DNA from: Pseudomonas sp. B21-015
GTDB lineage: Bacteria > Pseudomonadota > Gammaproteobacteria > Pseudomonadales > Pseudomonadaceae
Length of the DNA: 64,000 nt
Assembly (NCBI RefSeq): GCF_024749285.1
Contig: NZ_CP087196.1
Coordinates: 2,356,001 to 2,420,000 of the forward strand
Reading direction: 5' to 3'
Part shown: in pieces, positions 9,687 to 18,936 of the stretch
Position numbering within the stretch: the first letter of the stretch is position 1
How the letters are laid out: each line of letters opens with the position of its first letter
Notes under the pieces: model-generated
What the model saw: only the letters and a program-made list of their open reading frames with translations
What the model was told of the DNA's origin: nothing
Database searches by the model: none
Made by a program: the position numbers and the translations under genes

Positions 9687-10714
9687 CTGGAACCACTATT
9701 CGCCTGCAGGGTTGCCGCAAGGCGTTCTCTGACGGAACCGTTGCTGTAGACGATTTGAACCTGACTATCGAGGCCGGGGAAACCTTGGCGATCCTTGGCC
9801 CGTCCGGTTGCGGTAAAACCACCACGTTGCGCATGATCGCCGGCCTTGAGCGCCCGGATGTCGGGCAGATTTTCTTTGCCGACAGTGACGTCACACGCCT
9901 GCCCATCGAGCGCCGCGACGTGGGCATGGTGTTTCAGAATTACGCGTTGTTTCCGAACCTGGACGTGGCCGGCAATATTGTTTACGGCCTGAAGATAAGA
10001 GGCCTGTCGCCCGCCAAACGCAACAAGCGTTGCGCCGAGTTACTGGAACTGGTCGGCCTGCAGGATCACGGCAAACGCCGCATTCACGAGTTGTCCGGCG
10101 GCCAGCGTCAGCGGGTGGCACTCGCCCGTGCGTTGGCCCCCCGGCCTCGGGTGTTGCTGCTTGATGAGCCGTTGGCAGCGCTGGATGCGCAGTTGCGCGA
10201 ACGGCTGCGCAGCGAGCTGGATCAACTGCTGCGCAGCTTGCGCATTACCTCGGTGTTTGTGACGCACGACCAGGGCGAGGCCATGGCGCTGGGGGACCGG
10301 ATCCTGGTCATGGAGCGCGGACGCATCGCACAACTGGCCACGCCGCGAGACATCTATCAGCAACCCGCCAACGCGTTTGTCGCCAGTTTCGTCGGCAACC
10401 TCAATGCGTTCCCGGTGATCGAGCCGACCGCCCATGGCTTGAAGGTCAGCGGCGGCGAGTTGCCCTGGAAGGGCATCTCTGTGCCGACGACGGTGTACTG
10501 CCGTCCTGAGCATTTGCGGGTGATGGACGGTGCCGGGCATGTGCGCGGTCGTCTGGTCGGGCAGTTTTTCCAGGGGGCGCAAAATCGCCTGTTGGTGGAC
10601 GTTGGGGCTGGGCAGCCATTGCTGGTCGACAGCGCTGACGGCGTCATTCATGCCACCGGCGCGCTGATTGCCCTGGCCATCGAGCCACACGTGTTGTTCA
10701 CCCTGCATTCGTGA
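9683..10714 (+). CDS. ABC transporter ATP-binding protein
   Basis: A 343-residue PotA/FbpC-type ATPase energising the importer. Walker A is GPSGCGKTT (residues about 38-46), the signature is LSGGQRQR, Walker B is VLLLDEPLAALD, and the switch histidine is in VFVTHDQGEA; all are intact. The C-terminal ~100 residues form the TOBE-type regulatory domain. It overlaps the preceding permease by four bases. The single ATPase implies a homodimer, unlike the two-ATPase importer at 25-27 kb. Confidence 0.9.
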   Translation: MTGTTIRLQGCRKAFSDGTVAVDDLNLTIEAGETLAILGPSGCGKTTTLRMIAGLERPDVGQIFFADSDVTRLPIERRDVGMVFQNYALFPNLDVAGNIVYGLKIRGLSPAKRNKRCAELLELVGLQDHGKRRIHELSGGQRQRVALARALAPRPRVLLLDEPLAALDAQLRERLRSELDQLLRSLRITSVFVTHDQGEAMALGDRILVMERGRIAQLATPRDIYQQPANAFVASFVGNLNAFPVIEPTAHGLKVSGGELPWKGISVPTTVYCRPEHLRVMDGAGHVRGRLVGQFFQGAQNRLLVDVGAGQPLLVDSADGVIHATGALIALAIEPHVLFTLHS

Positions 10715-10739
10715 TGTTTTTTGTTTAAGAGCACTTATT

Positions 10740-11573
10740 TTGAACAGTCCGTTTCTTATTGCGCAGATCAGCGATTTGCACCTTAAAGCCAATCAAAAGC
10801 TGACCTATGGCGTGGTCGACTGTCTGGGCGCGTTGCGGCGCGCGGTCGATCATTTGAATGCCATCCAACCGCGCCCTGACATCGTGGTCATCAGCGGCGA
10901 CCTGGTGGATTTCGGCCGTGCCGATGAATACGCGGTGCTCAAGCGCGAACTGGCGCGATTGCACATGCCTGTCTATCTGGTACCCGGCAATCACGATGAT
11001 CGCGAGCAGCTACTGGCGGGATTTACCCATCACACTTATTTGCCGACTAACGCCAATGCGCCGCTCGATTGGGTGGTCGAGGAGCACCCGGTACGCCTGA
11101 TCGGCCTGGACTCGACCCGGCCGGGCGCCCATGGCGGTCAATTGCTGGACAGCCAGTTGCTCTGGCTCGATGAGCAATTGTCCCGTCGCCCCCATGTACC
11201 GACGCTGTTGATTCTCCATCATCCGCCGTTTATCACCGGTATCGGCCACATGGACCACGAGCCGTTTATCAATACCGCGGCGCTGGAAGCGCTCGTCGCT
11301 CGCCATCCGCAGGTAGAGCGCTTGCTTTGTGGGCATCTGCATCGGCCGATGCAGCGTCGCTTCGGCGGCTCGCTGAGTTGTGTGTGCCCCGGCACTTCCC
11401 ACCAGATCGTGCTGGATCTGGAGGCATCCGCGCCCGCACATTTCAATCTGGAGCCAGCGGGGTACCTGATGCATCGCTGGCATCCGCAACAAGGTCTGGT
11501 GACCCACAACGCCGTGTTCGGTGAATACGCCGGGCCTTATCCATTTTATGACGTTCATGGATTGATCGACTGA
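10740..11573 (+). CDS. GpdQ-like metallophosphoesterase (cyclic nucleotide / glycerophosphodiester phosphodiesterase family)
   Basis: A 277-residue cytoplasmic class III phosphodiesterase with the full binuclear-metal set: ISDLHL, SGDLVD, PGNHDD, LHHPP and CGHLHRP. By recall it resembles Enterobacter GpdQ along its whole length, including the PDIVVISGDLV and PVYLVPGNHDD stretches and the closing EYAGP segment. GpdQ hydrolyses glycerophosphodiesters and other small phosphodiesters; CpdA cleaves cAMP with the same fold. The TTG at 10740 gives the family's normal N-terminus; a longer frame upstream runs into the ATPase gene. It starts 25 bases after the ATPase stop, so it is probably in the same operon. 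Confidence 0.8.
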   Translation: MNSPFLIAQISDLHLKANQKLTYGVVDCLGALRRAVDHLNAIQPRPDIVVISGDLVDFGRADEYAVLKRELARLHMPVYLVPGNHDDREQLLAGFTHHTYLPTNANAPLDWVVEEHPVRLIGLDSTRPGAHGGQLLDSQLLWLDEQLSRRPHVPTLLILHHPPFITGIGHMDHEPFINTAALEALVARHPQVERLLCGHLHRPMQRRFGGSLSCVCPGTSHQIVLDLEASAPAHFNLEPAGYLMHRWHPQQGLVTHNAVFGEYAGPYPFYDVHGLID

Positions 11574-11764
11574 TAACACCAGGACGATGACGATGCTGTC
11601 CTTATTTAGCTTGGGGAGGTTTTAACGACGGCCACTTAGTACGGTTACACGACGTTTATCTCAATGATGACTTAATGCTCGGGCTTATCCATTGGTGGGC
11701 CCGTTGCTTCCTGCTGTCTTTTTACTGCGCACAGAACATGGTTTCTGCGCTGGAGTTCGCCCTG

Positions 11765-13084
11765 ATGAAAGCCTCGCTTCAAGTATTAAGTTTTTTGACC
11801 GGCGGTTTGGGCATGGCCCTGAGTCCCCTGGCGTCTGCTGATTTCATTAATGACAGCAAAGCCAACTTGAACTTGCGTAACTTCTATTTCAATAACGATA
11901 ACCGCGACGGTGCCGCCGCGCCGTCGAAAACCGAAGAGTGGGGCCAAGGCTTCATGCTCAACTATCAGTCGGGGTTCACCGACGGTACGGTGGGTTTCGG
12001 TCTGGATGCGATCGGTTTGCTTGGGATCAAGCTCGATAGCGGTGAAGGACGGCATGTCGGCAGTTCAATGATTCCCAGCGATGGCGATAAGGCCGCGGAT
12101 CAATGGGGGCGTGTCGGTGCGACGGCAAAGATGCGGTTCTCCAAGACCGAGTTGCGCTACGGCAGCTTGCAGCCGAAGTTGCCGATTCTGGTGGCGAACG
12201 ATGGTCGACTGCTGCCGCAAACCTTTGAAGGCGGTCAGGTCACCAGCAACGAACTCGATAACCTGACCTTTACCGCCGGCCAAATTGAGCATGCTACTGG
12301 CCGCGGTTCCAGCGACAGTGCCGGCCTGGCGGTGGCGGGTGCCACCCAGGAAAGCAACAAGTTCACCTTTGCCGGCGGTGATTACAAACTGACTAAAGAC
12401 CTGACTGCCCAGTATTACTACGCCAATCTCGAAGACTATTACCAACAGCACTTCGCCGGTTTATTGCATGTTCTGCCGTTGGGTGAATACGGCTCGCTGA
12501 AAACCGACTTGCGATATTTCAAGACCACTTCCGATGGCAAGAACAGCAATGCAGCCGGGCGTGCCAGTGGTTACAAGTTTGGTGGTTATACCAAAGGCGG
12601 GACGGGTGAAATCGACAACGATACCTGGAGTGCGGCATTCATTTACTCGTTAGGCGGCCATGCCATTACGGCGGGTTATCAAAGCGTTTCCGATGACAGC
12701 AACTTTGCTCAACTCAATCAGGGCGGGTTGGTCGACAAAGGCGAGGGCGGCGCCAGTCTTTATCTGTACACCGACCGCACCATCCAAACCTTCATCCAGG
12801 CCGGCGAACGGACCGCTTTCGCGCAATACGCCTACGACTTCGCCGCAATGGGAGTTCCGGGTCTGAAGGCGTCGGTCATGTACCTCAAGGGCAACAACAT
12901 CCAGACGACCAGCGGCCAGGACGCGAGCGAATGGGAGCGCGATATCTCCCTGGATTATGTGATTCAAAGTGGCGCGTTGAAGAACGTCGGTTTCGGCTGG
13001 CGCAACGCAATGTCACGCAGCGATATCGCCCGCAACCAGGATCAGAATCGCCTGATCGTGAGCTATTCCATTCCCCTGATGTAA
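11765..13084 (+). CDS. OprD-family outer membrane porin (first copy)
   Basis: A 439-residue substrate-specific porin. Residues 1-26 are a signal peptide with probable cleavage at ASA-DF. The mature start DFINDSKANLNLRNFYFNND is the typical OprD N-terminus, and VSYSIPLM is a normal final strand. ATG 11765 was preferred over an upstream ATG at 11675 because it begins the signal peptide. It lies about 190 bases after the phosphodiesterase gene on the same strand and may supply the outer-membrane step for the same nutrient. OprD substrates are usually small carboxylates or amino acids, so the pairing is an inference. Confidence 0.88.
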   Translation: MKASLQVLSFLTGGLGMALSPLASADFINDSKANLNLRNFYFNNDNRDGAAAPSKTEEWGQGFMLNYQSGFTDGTVGFGLDAIGLLGIKLDSGEGRHVGSSMIPSDGDKAADQWGRVGATAKMRFSKTELRYGSLQPKLPILVANDGRLLPQTFEGGQVTSNELDNLTFTAGQIEHATGRGSSDSAGLAVAGATQESNKFTFAGGDYKLTKDLTAQYYYANLEDYYQQHFAGLLHVLPLGEYGSLKTDLRYFKTTSDGKNSNAAGRASGYKFGGYTKGGTGEIDNDTWSAAFIYSLGGHAITAGYQSVSDDSNFAQLNQGGLVDKGEGGASLYLYTDRTIQTFIQAGERTAFAQYAYDFAAMGVPGLKASVMYLKGNNIQTTSGQDASEWERDISLDYVIQSGALKNVGFGWRNAMSRSDIARNQDQNRLIVSYSIPLM

Positions 13085-13106
13085 GCCCGCCTTCAAGCCC
13101 ATCGGC

Positions 13107-13140
13107 GAACAGGTTCACGATCATGTGCGTGAACCTGTTC
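13107..13140. terminator. Perfect 13-bp inverted repeat after oprD-like gene
   Basis: GAACAGGTTCACG and CGTGAACCTGTTC are separated by eight bases, just downstream of the porin stop. The stem is strong, but no clear T-run follows. It may be an RNA 3'-end stabiliser or weak terminator rather than a classical intrinsic terminator. Confidence 0.55.
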
Positions 13141-13208
13141 CTGCCGACGATTTGCCCCTTCGTTCCCCGCCGCTGATCAGCTAAATACAAAGCAACCTAA
13201 CTATTGCG

Positions 13209-13263
13209 TTGACATTGGCTGCCTAGGCAGTAATATCTCGACATACATTCACTGCCTAGGCAG
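13209..13263 (+). promoter_or_regulatory. emr-operon promoter with two MarR-type operators
   Basis: A near-ideal promoter, TTGACA (13209-13214), 16-bp spacer and TAATAT (13231-13236), drives the efflux operon. The 12-bp palindrome CTGCCTAGGCAG occurs twice, at 13219-13230 (inside the spacer) and 13252-13263 (downstream of the predicted start). The centres are 33 bp apart, about three helical turns. A dimeric regulator bound at both sites would block polymerase. The adjacent MarR-family gene is the obvious candidate. Confidence 0.75.
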
Positions 13264-13278
13264 CTAATTGGTGGTCAG

Positions 13279-13758
13279 ATGAAACATTTCTCCTCATACG
13301 ATTTCCATAATTGCCATCTCGGCCTCTTGCTCGGCCGCGCCGCGCTGCTCAAGGACCGGATCATCGACACGCACATGGAACCCCACGGCATCACCGCCGC
13401 GCAGTTCAAAGTGCTGATCATCATGGCCCAGTTCGGCGTCGATACCCCGGCCGAGCTGTGCCGTCACTTGTCGCTGGACAGCGGTTCGATGACCCGCATG
13501 CTCGATCGTCTGGAACAGAAAGGTTTCCTTGCCCGCCAACGCTCCGAGGCAGACCGGCGTCAGGTTCAGTTGGTGCTGACCGAACAGGGCCAGCAGCTGA
13601 CCGATCAGCTGCCGCAGATCGGCGCCGATGCCATGAACGAACTGGCCGGCGCCATCACCCCGGAAGAATTGAAAACCCTGGAACAGATCCTGAAGAAAAT
13701 TCTGGTAGCGGCGGGTGACTCGATCACCTTGCTGCGGGTAGGTGGCAATGAACAGTAA
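13279..13758 (+). CDS. MarR-family repressor of the efflux operon (EmrR-like)
   Basis: A 159-residue winged-helix regulator. The helix-turn-helix region is TPAELCRHLSLDSGSMTRMLDRLEQKG (residues about 55-81), and the wing reads RQRSEADRRQVQLVLTEQG. It is the first gene of the emr-type operon, immediately downstream of two identical palindromes, so local autoregulation and drug-responsive derepression are likely. Its end overlaps the next gene by 11 bases. Confidence 0.88.
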   Translation: MKHFSSYDFHNCHLGLLLGRAALLKDRIIDTHMEPHGITAAQFKVLIIMAQFGVDTPAELCRHLSLDSGSMTRMLDRLEQKGFLARQRSEADRRQVQLVLTEQGQQLTDQLPQIGADAMNELAGAITPEELKTLEQILKKILVAAGDSITLLRVGGNEQ

Positions 13759-15217
13759 ACGCCTGCGTAGCGGCCTGAGCCTGGTGCTGTTGGCCATGAG
13801 CCTCGCCGGCTGCGCCAGCTACAGCGGCCTGACCACCGAAGGCGTCAGCCTCGATGCGAAAAATCTCAAGGCCGGGCAATCCCTCAACGGCGTGACCCTG
13901 TCGCCCGCGGCTTGGCCAAAAAGCGACTGGTGGAAAAGCCTCGGCGACCCGCAGCTCGACGGCCTGATCCGCGAAGCCCTGCACGACAGCCCCGACATGC
14001 AAATCGCCGACGCCCGCGCTCACCAGGCCAGCGCTGCCGCCTATGCCGCCGACGCCGCGCGCATGCCGACCCTCGATGCCAGCGCCGGTGTCAGCCGTTC
14101 GCGTCTGGCTCGCGATCAGGACCCGAGCGGGCAGGGTGGAACGTATTCCACCGTGCGTAATCTCGGCGCCAGCTTCAATTACACCTTCGACCTCTGGGGT
14201 GGTCAGCGCGACGCCTGGGAAGCCGCATTGGGCCAGGCCCGTGCCGCCGAAGTCGATCAGCAGGCGGCGCAGTTGACCTTGTCTGCCGACGTCGCCCGTG
14301 CCTACAGCGATCTGGGGCAGGCGCACGTCATCCATGACCTGGCTAGCGAAGACCTCAAACGCACCAAACAAATGCTCGACCTCAGCCAGCGTCGCCTGAG
14401 TTCGGGGATCGACAGTCAGTACCAGTTCCAGCAGACCGAAAGCCTGGAAGCCAGCGCCGAAGCCAGCCTGATCGACGCCGAGAAACGCCTGCAAAGCGCG
14501 AAAATCGCCTTGGCGGTACTGCTGGGCAAAGGCCCGGATCGCGGCAATGAAATCGCCCGACCGCAAGTCCTTCAGGCCAGTGCAGTCGCGTTGCCGTCGG
14601 TGTTGCCTGCGGAATTGCTCGGTCGTCGCCCGGACCTGGTGGCGGCACGCTGGCGGGTTGAAGCGGCGAGCAAAAACATCGCGGCGGCCAAGACCCGGTT
14701 CTACCCCAACCTCAACCTGAGCGCGGCGGCCGGTGTCGAGTCGTTGCTGGGCGATGCGATGTTCGGTTCCGCCAGTCGCTTCTTCAACATCGCTCCAACC
14801 CTCTCGGTGCCGATTTTCGACGGCGGCCGCCTGCGTGCCGACCTCGATTCCCGCGACGCCGATTACGACCTCGCGGTGGCGCAGTACAACAAAAGCCTGG
14901 TGAGCGCTCTGGGTGATGTCAGCAACACCATCAACCAGTTGCACGATATCGGCCGGCAAATCGGTGCCCAGCAACACGCCACCGACATTGCCCAGGATTC
15001 TTACAACACCGTGGTCCAGCGCTACGGTTCCGGCATCGGGAATTACCTGGACGTGCTCAGCATCGAGCAGCAATTGCTCCAGGCCCAGCGTCAGCTGGCC
15101 AACCTGAATGCCGAGCAGATCGACCTGTCGATCCAACTGATGAAGGCGCTGGGTGGCGGTTTTCAGGGCGAAACCCTGACCGCAGCCAACGCAACCCCAG
15201 CCACGCAGCACAACTAA
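13748..15217 (+). CDS. NodT-family outer-membrane efflux lipoprotein
   Basis: A 489-residue TolC-like outer-membrane channel. The signal sequence ends in the lipobox LAGC, with acylated Cys22. Two outer-membrane efflux domains with long coiled-coil helices follow (for example GIDSQYQFQQTESLEASAEASL and GIGNYLDVLSIEQQLLQAQRQL). ATG 13748 was chosen because TAGGTGG lies a few bases upstream; an in-frame GTG two codons earlier is less likely. It forms the exit duct for the EmrAB-type pump encoded next. Confidence 0.87.
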   Translation: MNSKRLRSGLSLVLLAMSLAGCASYSGLTTEGVSLDAKNLKAGQSLNGVTLSPAAWPKSDWWKSLGDPQLDGLIREALHDSPDMQIADARAHQASAAAYAADAARMPTLDASAGVSRSRLARDQDPSGQGGTYSTVRNLGASFNYTFDLWGGQRDAWEAALGQARAAEVDQQAAQLTLSADVARAYSDLGQAHVIHDLASEDLKRTKQMLDLSQRRLSSGIDSQYQFQQTESLEASAEASLIDAEKRLQSAKIALAVLLGKGPDRGNEIARPQVLQASAVALPSVLPAELLGRRPDLVAARWRVEAASKNIAAAKTRFYPNLNLSAAAGVESLLGDAMFGSASRFFNIAPTLSVPIFDGGRLRADLDSRDADYDLAVAQYNKSLVSALGDVSNTINQLHDIGRQIGAQQHATDIAQDSYNTVVQRYGSGIGNYLDVLSIEQQLLQAQRQLANLNAEQIDLSIQLMKALGGGFQGETLTAANATPATQHN

Positions 15218-15232
15218 TTCAAGGTACTTGTC

Positions 15233-16450
15233 ATGGCCACTGTCGATACAACCCCGGCTTCAACTGATAAAGCGTCTGACGACACTCAAGACACGAGCAA
15301 CCCGCGCAAGCGCAAAGTGATGCTGTTTGTCCTGACGATCATGGTGGTTTTTGCCGGAGCCGGCGTCTGGGGTTATCACCAATTCTTCGGTCGCTGGAGC
15401 GAAAGCACCGACGACGCCTATGTGAACGGCAACGTGGTGGAAATCACCCCGCTGGTCACCGGCACGGTGGTCAGCATCGGCGCCGACGATGGCGACCTGG
15501 TTCACGAAGGCCAGGTGCTGGTCAATTTCGACCCGAACGATGCCGAAGTCGGTCTGCAAAGTGCCCAGGCCAATCTGGCCCGCACCGTGCGCCAGGTACG
15601 CGGTTTGTACAGCAACGTCGACGGCATGAAAGCCCAGGTCAATGCCCAGCAGGCCGACGTGCAAAAGGCTCAGGACAACTTCAATCGCCGGAAAAACCTC
15701 GCCGCTGGCGGAGCGATTTCCCAGGAAGAACTGTCCCACGCTCGCGATGACCTGACCTCGGCGCAAAACGCCCTGGCCAACGCCCAGCAACAGCTCAAGA
15801 CCACCAGCGCACTGGTCGATGACACCGTGGTTTCTTCGCACCCGGACGTGATGTCCGCCGCCGCGCAATTGCGTCAGGCGTACCTGAACAACGCCCGCAG
15901 CACCTTGATCGCGCCGGTCACCGGTTATGTCGCCAAACGCACCGTGCAACTCGGCCAGCGAGTCCAGCCGGGCACGGCGCTGATGGCGGTGATCCCGCTG
16001 GATCAGCTGTGGATCGACGCCAACTTCAAGGAAACCCAGCTGCGTGACATGCGCATCGGTCAGCCGGTGGACATCGAAGCCGACGTTTACGGCGGCGACG
16101 TCAAATACCGCGGCACCATCGACAGCCTCGGCGCCGGGACCGGCAGCGCGTTTGCCTTGCTGCCGGCGCAGAACGCCACCGGTAACTGGATCAAGATCGT
16201 GCAGCGGGTGCCGGTGCGGATTCACATCAATGCCGAAGAGCTGGCCAAACACCCATTGCGGGTCGGCCTGTCGACTCAGGTCGCTGTGAACCTGCGCGAC
16301 CAGAGCGGCCCGGTGCTGGCGCAACAGCCGCCGCAAAAGGCGTCGTTCAGCACCAGCGTCTACGACCGTCAGTTGGCCGAGGCCGACGCGATGATCACCC
16401 AGTTGATCCACGACAACAGCGCCGCGGTCAGCAAAACCGCGCAACGCTGA
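15233..16450 (+). CDS. EmrA-type membrane fusion protein
   Basis: A 405-residue HlyD-family periplasmic adaptor. A cytoplasmic, Asp/Thr-rich N-terminus of about 27 residues precedes one membrane helix (VMLFVLTIMVVFAGAGVWGY). The signature STDDAYVNGNVVEITP follows, then a coiled-coil hairpin (residues about 115-200) and lipoyl/barrel segments (LIAPVTGYVAKRTVQLGQRV). AAGGT precedes the ATG. It joins the MFS pump to the outer-membrane lipoprotein. Confidence 0.9.
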   Translation: MATVDTTPASTDKASDDTQDTSNPRKRKVMLFVLTIMVVFAGAGVWGYHQFFGRWSESTDDAYVNGNVVEITPLVTGTVVSIGADDGDLVHEGQVLVNFDPNDAEVGLQSAQANLARTVRQVRGLYSNVDGMKAQVNAQQADVQKAQDNFNRRKNLAAGGAISQEELSHARDDLTSAQNALANAQQQLKTTSALVDDTVVSSHPDVMSAAAQLRQAYLNNARSTLIAPVTGYVAKRTVQLGQRVQPGTALMAVIPLDQLWIDANFKETQLRDMRIGQPVDIEADVYGGDVKYRGTIDSLGAGTGSAFALLPAQNATGNWIKIVQRVPVRIHINAEELAKHPLRVGLSTQVAVNLRDQSGPVLAQQPPQKASFSTSVYDRQLAEADAMITQLIHDNSAAVSKTAQR

Positions 16451-16529
16451 TTCGCCAATCCGTCAGCTGCGCCTGTAACGGGCGCAGCGCGAGCCCCGCT
16501 CCAAAAAATTCAGCTCCAAAGGATTCGCG

Positions 16530-18059
16530 ATGAGCAATAACGCCTCTTTCTCGCCACCTAGCTTGCTGCTCAGCACCATCGGCCTGTCGCTGGCGACCTT
16601 TATGCAGGTGCTCGACACCACCATCGCCAACGTGGCCTTGCCGACGATTTCCGGCAACCTGGGCGTGAGTTCGGAGCAGGGCACCTGGGTGATCACCTCG
16701 TTTGCGGTGAGCAACGCTATCGCGCTGCCGCTGACCGGTTGGCTCAGCCGGCGTTTCGGTGAGGTGAAGCTGTTTCTCTGGGCGACGATGCTGTTCGTGC
16801 TGGCGTCGTTTCTGTGCGGTATCTCAACCTCGATGCCGGAGCTGATCGGCTTTCGGGTGCTTCAAGGCCTGGTGGCCGGGCCGTTGTACCCGATGACCCA
16901 GACGCTGTTGATCGCGGTCTACCCGCCCGCAAGGCGCGGCATGGCCCTGGCGTTGCTGGCGATGGTCACGGTGGTGGCGCCGATTGCAGGGCCCATCCTC
17001 GGCGGCTGGATTACCGACAGCTACAGCTGGCCGTGGATTTTCTTTATCAACGTGCCGATCGGGATCTTTGCGGTGATGGTGGTGCGCCAGCAACTCAAGG
17101 CGCGTCCAGTGGAGACCAGTTACCAGCCGATGGATTACGTGGGACTGATCACGTTGATCATCGGTGTCGGGGCATTGCAGGTGATCCTCGACAAGGGCAA
17201 TGACCTGGACTGGTTCGAATCGAACTTCATCATCATCGGCGCGGCTATTTCAGTGATTGCGCTGGCGGTGTTCGTGATCTGGGAAATGACCGACAAACAC
17301 CCGGTGGTCAACCTGCGGCTGTTCGCTTACCGCAACTTCCGCATCGGTACCATCGTGCTGGTGGGCGGTTACGCCGGGTTCTTCGGCATTAACCTGATCC
17401 TGCCGCAATGGCTGCAAACCCAGATGGGCTACACGGCCACCTGGGCCGGACTGGCGGTGGCACCGATTGGCATTCTGCCGGTGCTGCTGTCGCCGTTTGT
17501 CGGCAAGTATGCGCACAGGTTCGACCTGCGGCTGCTGGCTGGTGGCGCGTTCCTCTGCATCGGTTTGAGTTGCTTCATGCGTGCCGGGTTTACCAACGAA
17601 GTGGACTTCCAGCACATCGCGCTGGTGCAGCTGTTCATGGGCATCGGCGTGGCGCTGTTCTTCATGCCGACCCTGAGCATTTTGATGTCGGACTTGCCGC
17701 CGAGCCAGATTGCCGACGGCGCGGGTCTCGCGACTTTCCTGCGGACCCTGGGCGGTAGTTTTGCGGCGTCGTTGACCACCTGGATCTGGATTCGCCGGGC
17801 CGATCAGCACCATGCGTATTTGAGTGAAAGCATCACCACCTATGAGCCGGCGACCCGGGATGCCTTGAATGCGTTGGGCGGTGCGGGCAATCCGGCCTAC
17901 GCACAGCTGGATCATGTGCTGACCAGTCAGGCGTACATGCTCTCCACCGTGGATTACTTCACGTTGCTGGGGTGGGCGTTCATGGGGTTGATTCTGTTGG
18001 TGTGGTTGGCGAAACCGCCGTTTGCGGCGAAGGCGGGGCCGGCTTCTGCCGGTCATTGA
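16530..18059 (+). CDS. EmrB-type DHA2-family MFS multidrug transporter
   Basis: A 509-residue proton-driven drug exporter with 14 predicted membrane helices. It opens with FMQVLDTTIANVALPTISGN, typical of DHA2 pumps, and has the motif-C stretch APIAGPILGGWI in helix 5. The WITDSYSWPWIFFINVPIGI segment is characteristic of EmrB. It lies 79 bases after emrA and is the last gene of the four-gene operon. Substrates cannot be deduced; hydrophobic acids, uncouplers and phenolics are common for the family. Confidence 0.9.
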   Translation: MSNNASFSPPSLLLSTIGLSLATFMQVLDTTIANVALPTISGNLGVSSEQGTWVITSFAVSNAIALPLTGWLSRRFGEVKLFLWATMLFVLASFLCGISTSMPELIGFRVLQGLVAGPLYPMTQTLLIAVYPPARRGMALALLAMVTVVAPIAGPILGGWITDSYSWPWIFFINVPIGIFAVMVVRQQLKARPVETSYQPMDYVGLITLIIGVGALQVILDKGNDLDWFESNFIIIGAAISVIALAVFVIWEMTDKHPVVNLRLFAYRNFRIGTIVLVGGYAGFFGINLILPQWLQTQMGYTATWAGLAVAPIGILPVLLSPFVGKYAHRFDLRLLAGGAFLCIGLSCFMRAGFTNEVDFQHIALVQLFMGIGVALFFMPTLSILMSDLPPSQIADGAGLATFLRTLGGSFAASLTTWIWIRRADQHHAYLSESITTYEPATRDALNALGGAGNPAYAQLDHVLTSQAYMLSTVDYFTLLGWAFMGLILLVWLAKPPFAAKAGPASAGH

Positions 18060-18072
18060 GATAAACACAAAC

Positions 18073-18167
18073 CCCTGTGGGAGCGGGCTTGCCCGCGATA
18101 GCGGAATCGCATTCAACAACGTTGTTGAATGATCCACCGTCATCGCGGGCAAGCCCGCTCCCACAGG
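18073..18167. repeat. Twin REP (inverted pair)
   Basis: CCTGTGGGAGCGGGCTTGCC and its exact inverse form 25-base arms. In the middle lies a separate 20-base palindrome, ATTCAACAACGTTGTTGAAT (18111-18130). It sits between the convergent emrB-type and lpxH genes, where it may serve as a bidirectional transcript end. Confidence 0.8.
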
Positions 18168-18183
18168 TTCTTTTGTTCGGCCG

Positions 18184-18936
18184 TTAGTTTGCGGGTGCTG
18201 CGAGTTGTGGCGGCGGGGCGAAATCAAACGGCGCCAGCGCAAACCCTTGCTCATCCACCTGCAACGCCCAACCCTGACGATCCCAATCCCCCAACACAAT
18301 GCGTTTGGCAGCCTGCGCGCCAATCTGCAACTTGTGGATGGCCGGGCGATGGGTATGGCCGTGGATCAAGGTTTTCACGCCATATTGCTGCATGATCCGT
18401 GGAATCTCTTCCGGTGTGACATCGACAATGTCATTGGCCTTCATCCGCGTCTGCGCACGGCTTTCACTGCGCAGCTTGCGCGCCAGTTTATGCCGGGTGC
18501 CCAAGGGCAGATGGCGCAGGATGAACAGGGTGATCGGGTTACGCAGGTAGCGCCGCAGCTTCATATACGCTTCGTCGCGGGTGCAGAGGCTGTCGCCGTG
18601 CATCAACAGCACCGGCTCGCCGTAAAACTGCACGACACTCGGATCTTTGAGCAAGGTACAGCCGGCTGCTTTGCAGAAGGCCTTGCCGAGCATGAAGTCG
18701 CGATTGCCGTGCATCAGAAAAATGGCCGTGCCGCTGTCGCTGAGATCGCGCAGGGCCTGGCAGATGGAACGCTGGAACGGCGTCATGGCATCGTCGCCAA
18801 TCCACGCCTCGAAAAAGTCGCCCAGGATGTACAGCGCACTCGCTGAGCGGGCGCGTCCAGCGAGCAAATCCAGAAACGCCCGGGTAATGTCCGGGCGCTC
18901 CTCTTCCAGATGCAAGTCTGAAATCAGCAGTATCAC
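18184..18936 (-). CDS. lpxH: LpxH, UDP-2,3-diacylglucosamine pyrophosphatase
   Basis: A 250-residue Mn-dependent metallophosphoesterase that cleaves UDP-2,3-diacylglucosamine to lipid X and UMP, the fourth step of lipid A synthesis at the inner membrane. Metal-binding motifs are [33 protein letters not shown] and HGHTHRP. The GTG start overlaps the stop of ppiB (GTGA), so both are co-translated. The proline-rich C-terminus ([12 protein letters not shown]) is a variable tail. Confidence 0.93.
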   Translation of the reverse strand: MILLISDLHLEEERPDITRAFLDLLAGRARSASALYILGDFFEAWIGDDAMTPFQRSICQALRDLSDSGTAIFLMHGNRDFMLGKAFCKAAGCTLLKDPSVVQFYGEPVLLMHGDSLCTRDEAYMKLRRYLRNPITLFILRHLPLGTRHKLARKLRSESRAQTRMKANDIVDVTPEEIPRIMQQYGVKTLIHGHTHRPAIHKLQIGAQAAKRIVLGDWDRQGWALQVDEQGFALAPFDFAPPPQLAAPAN

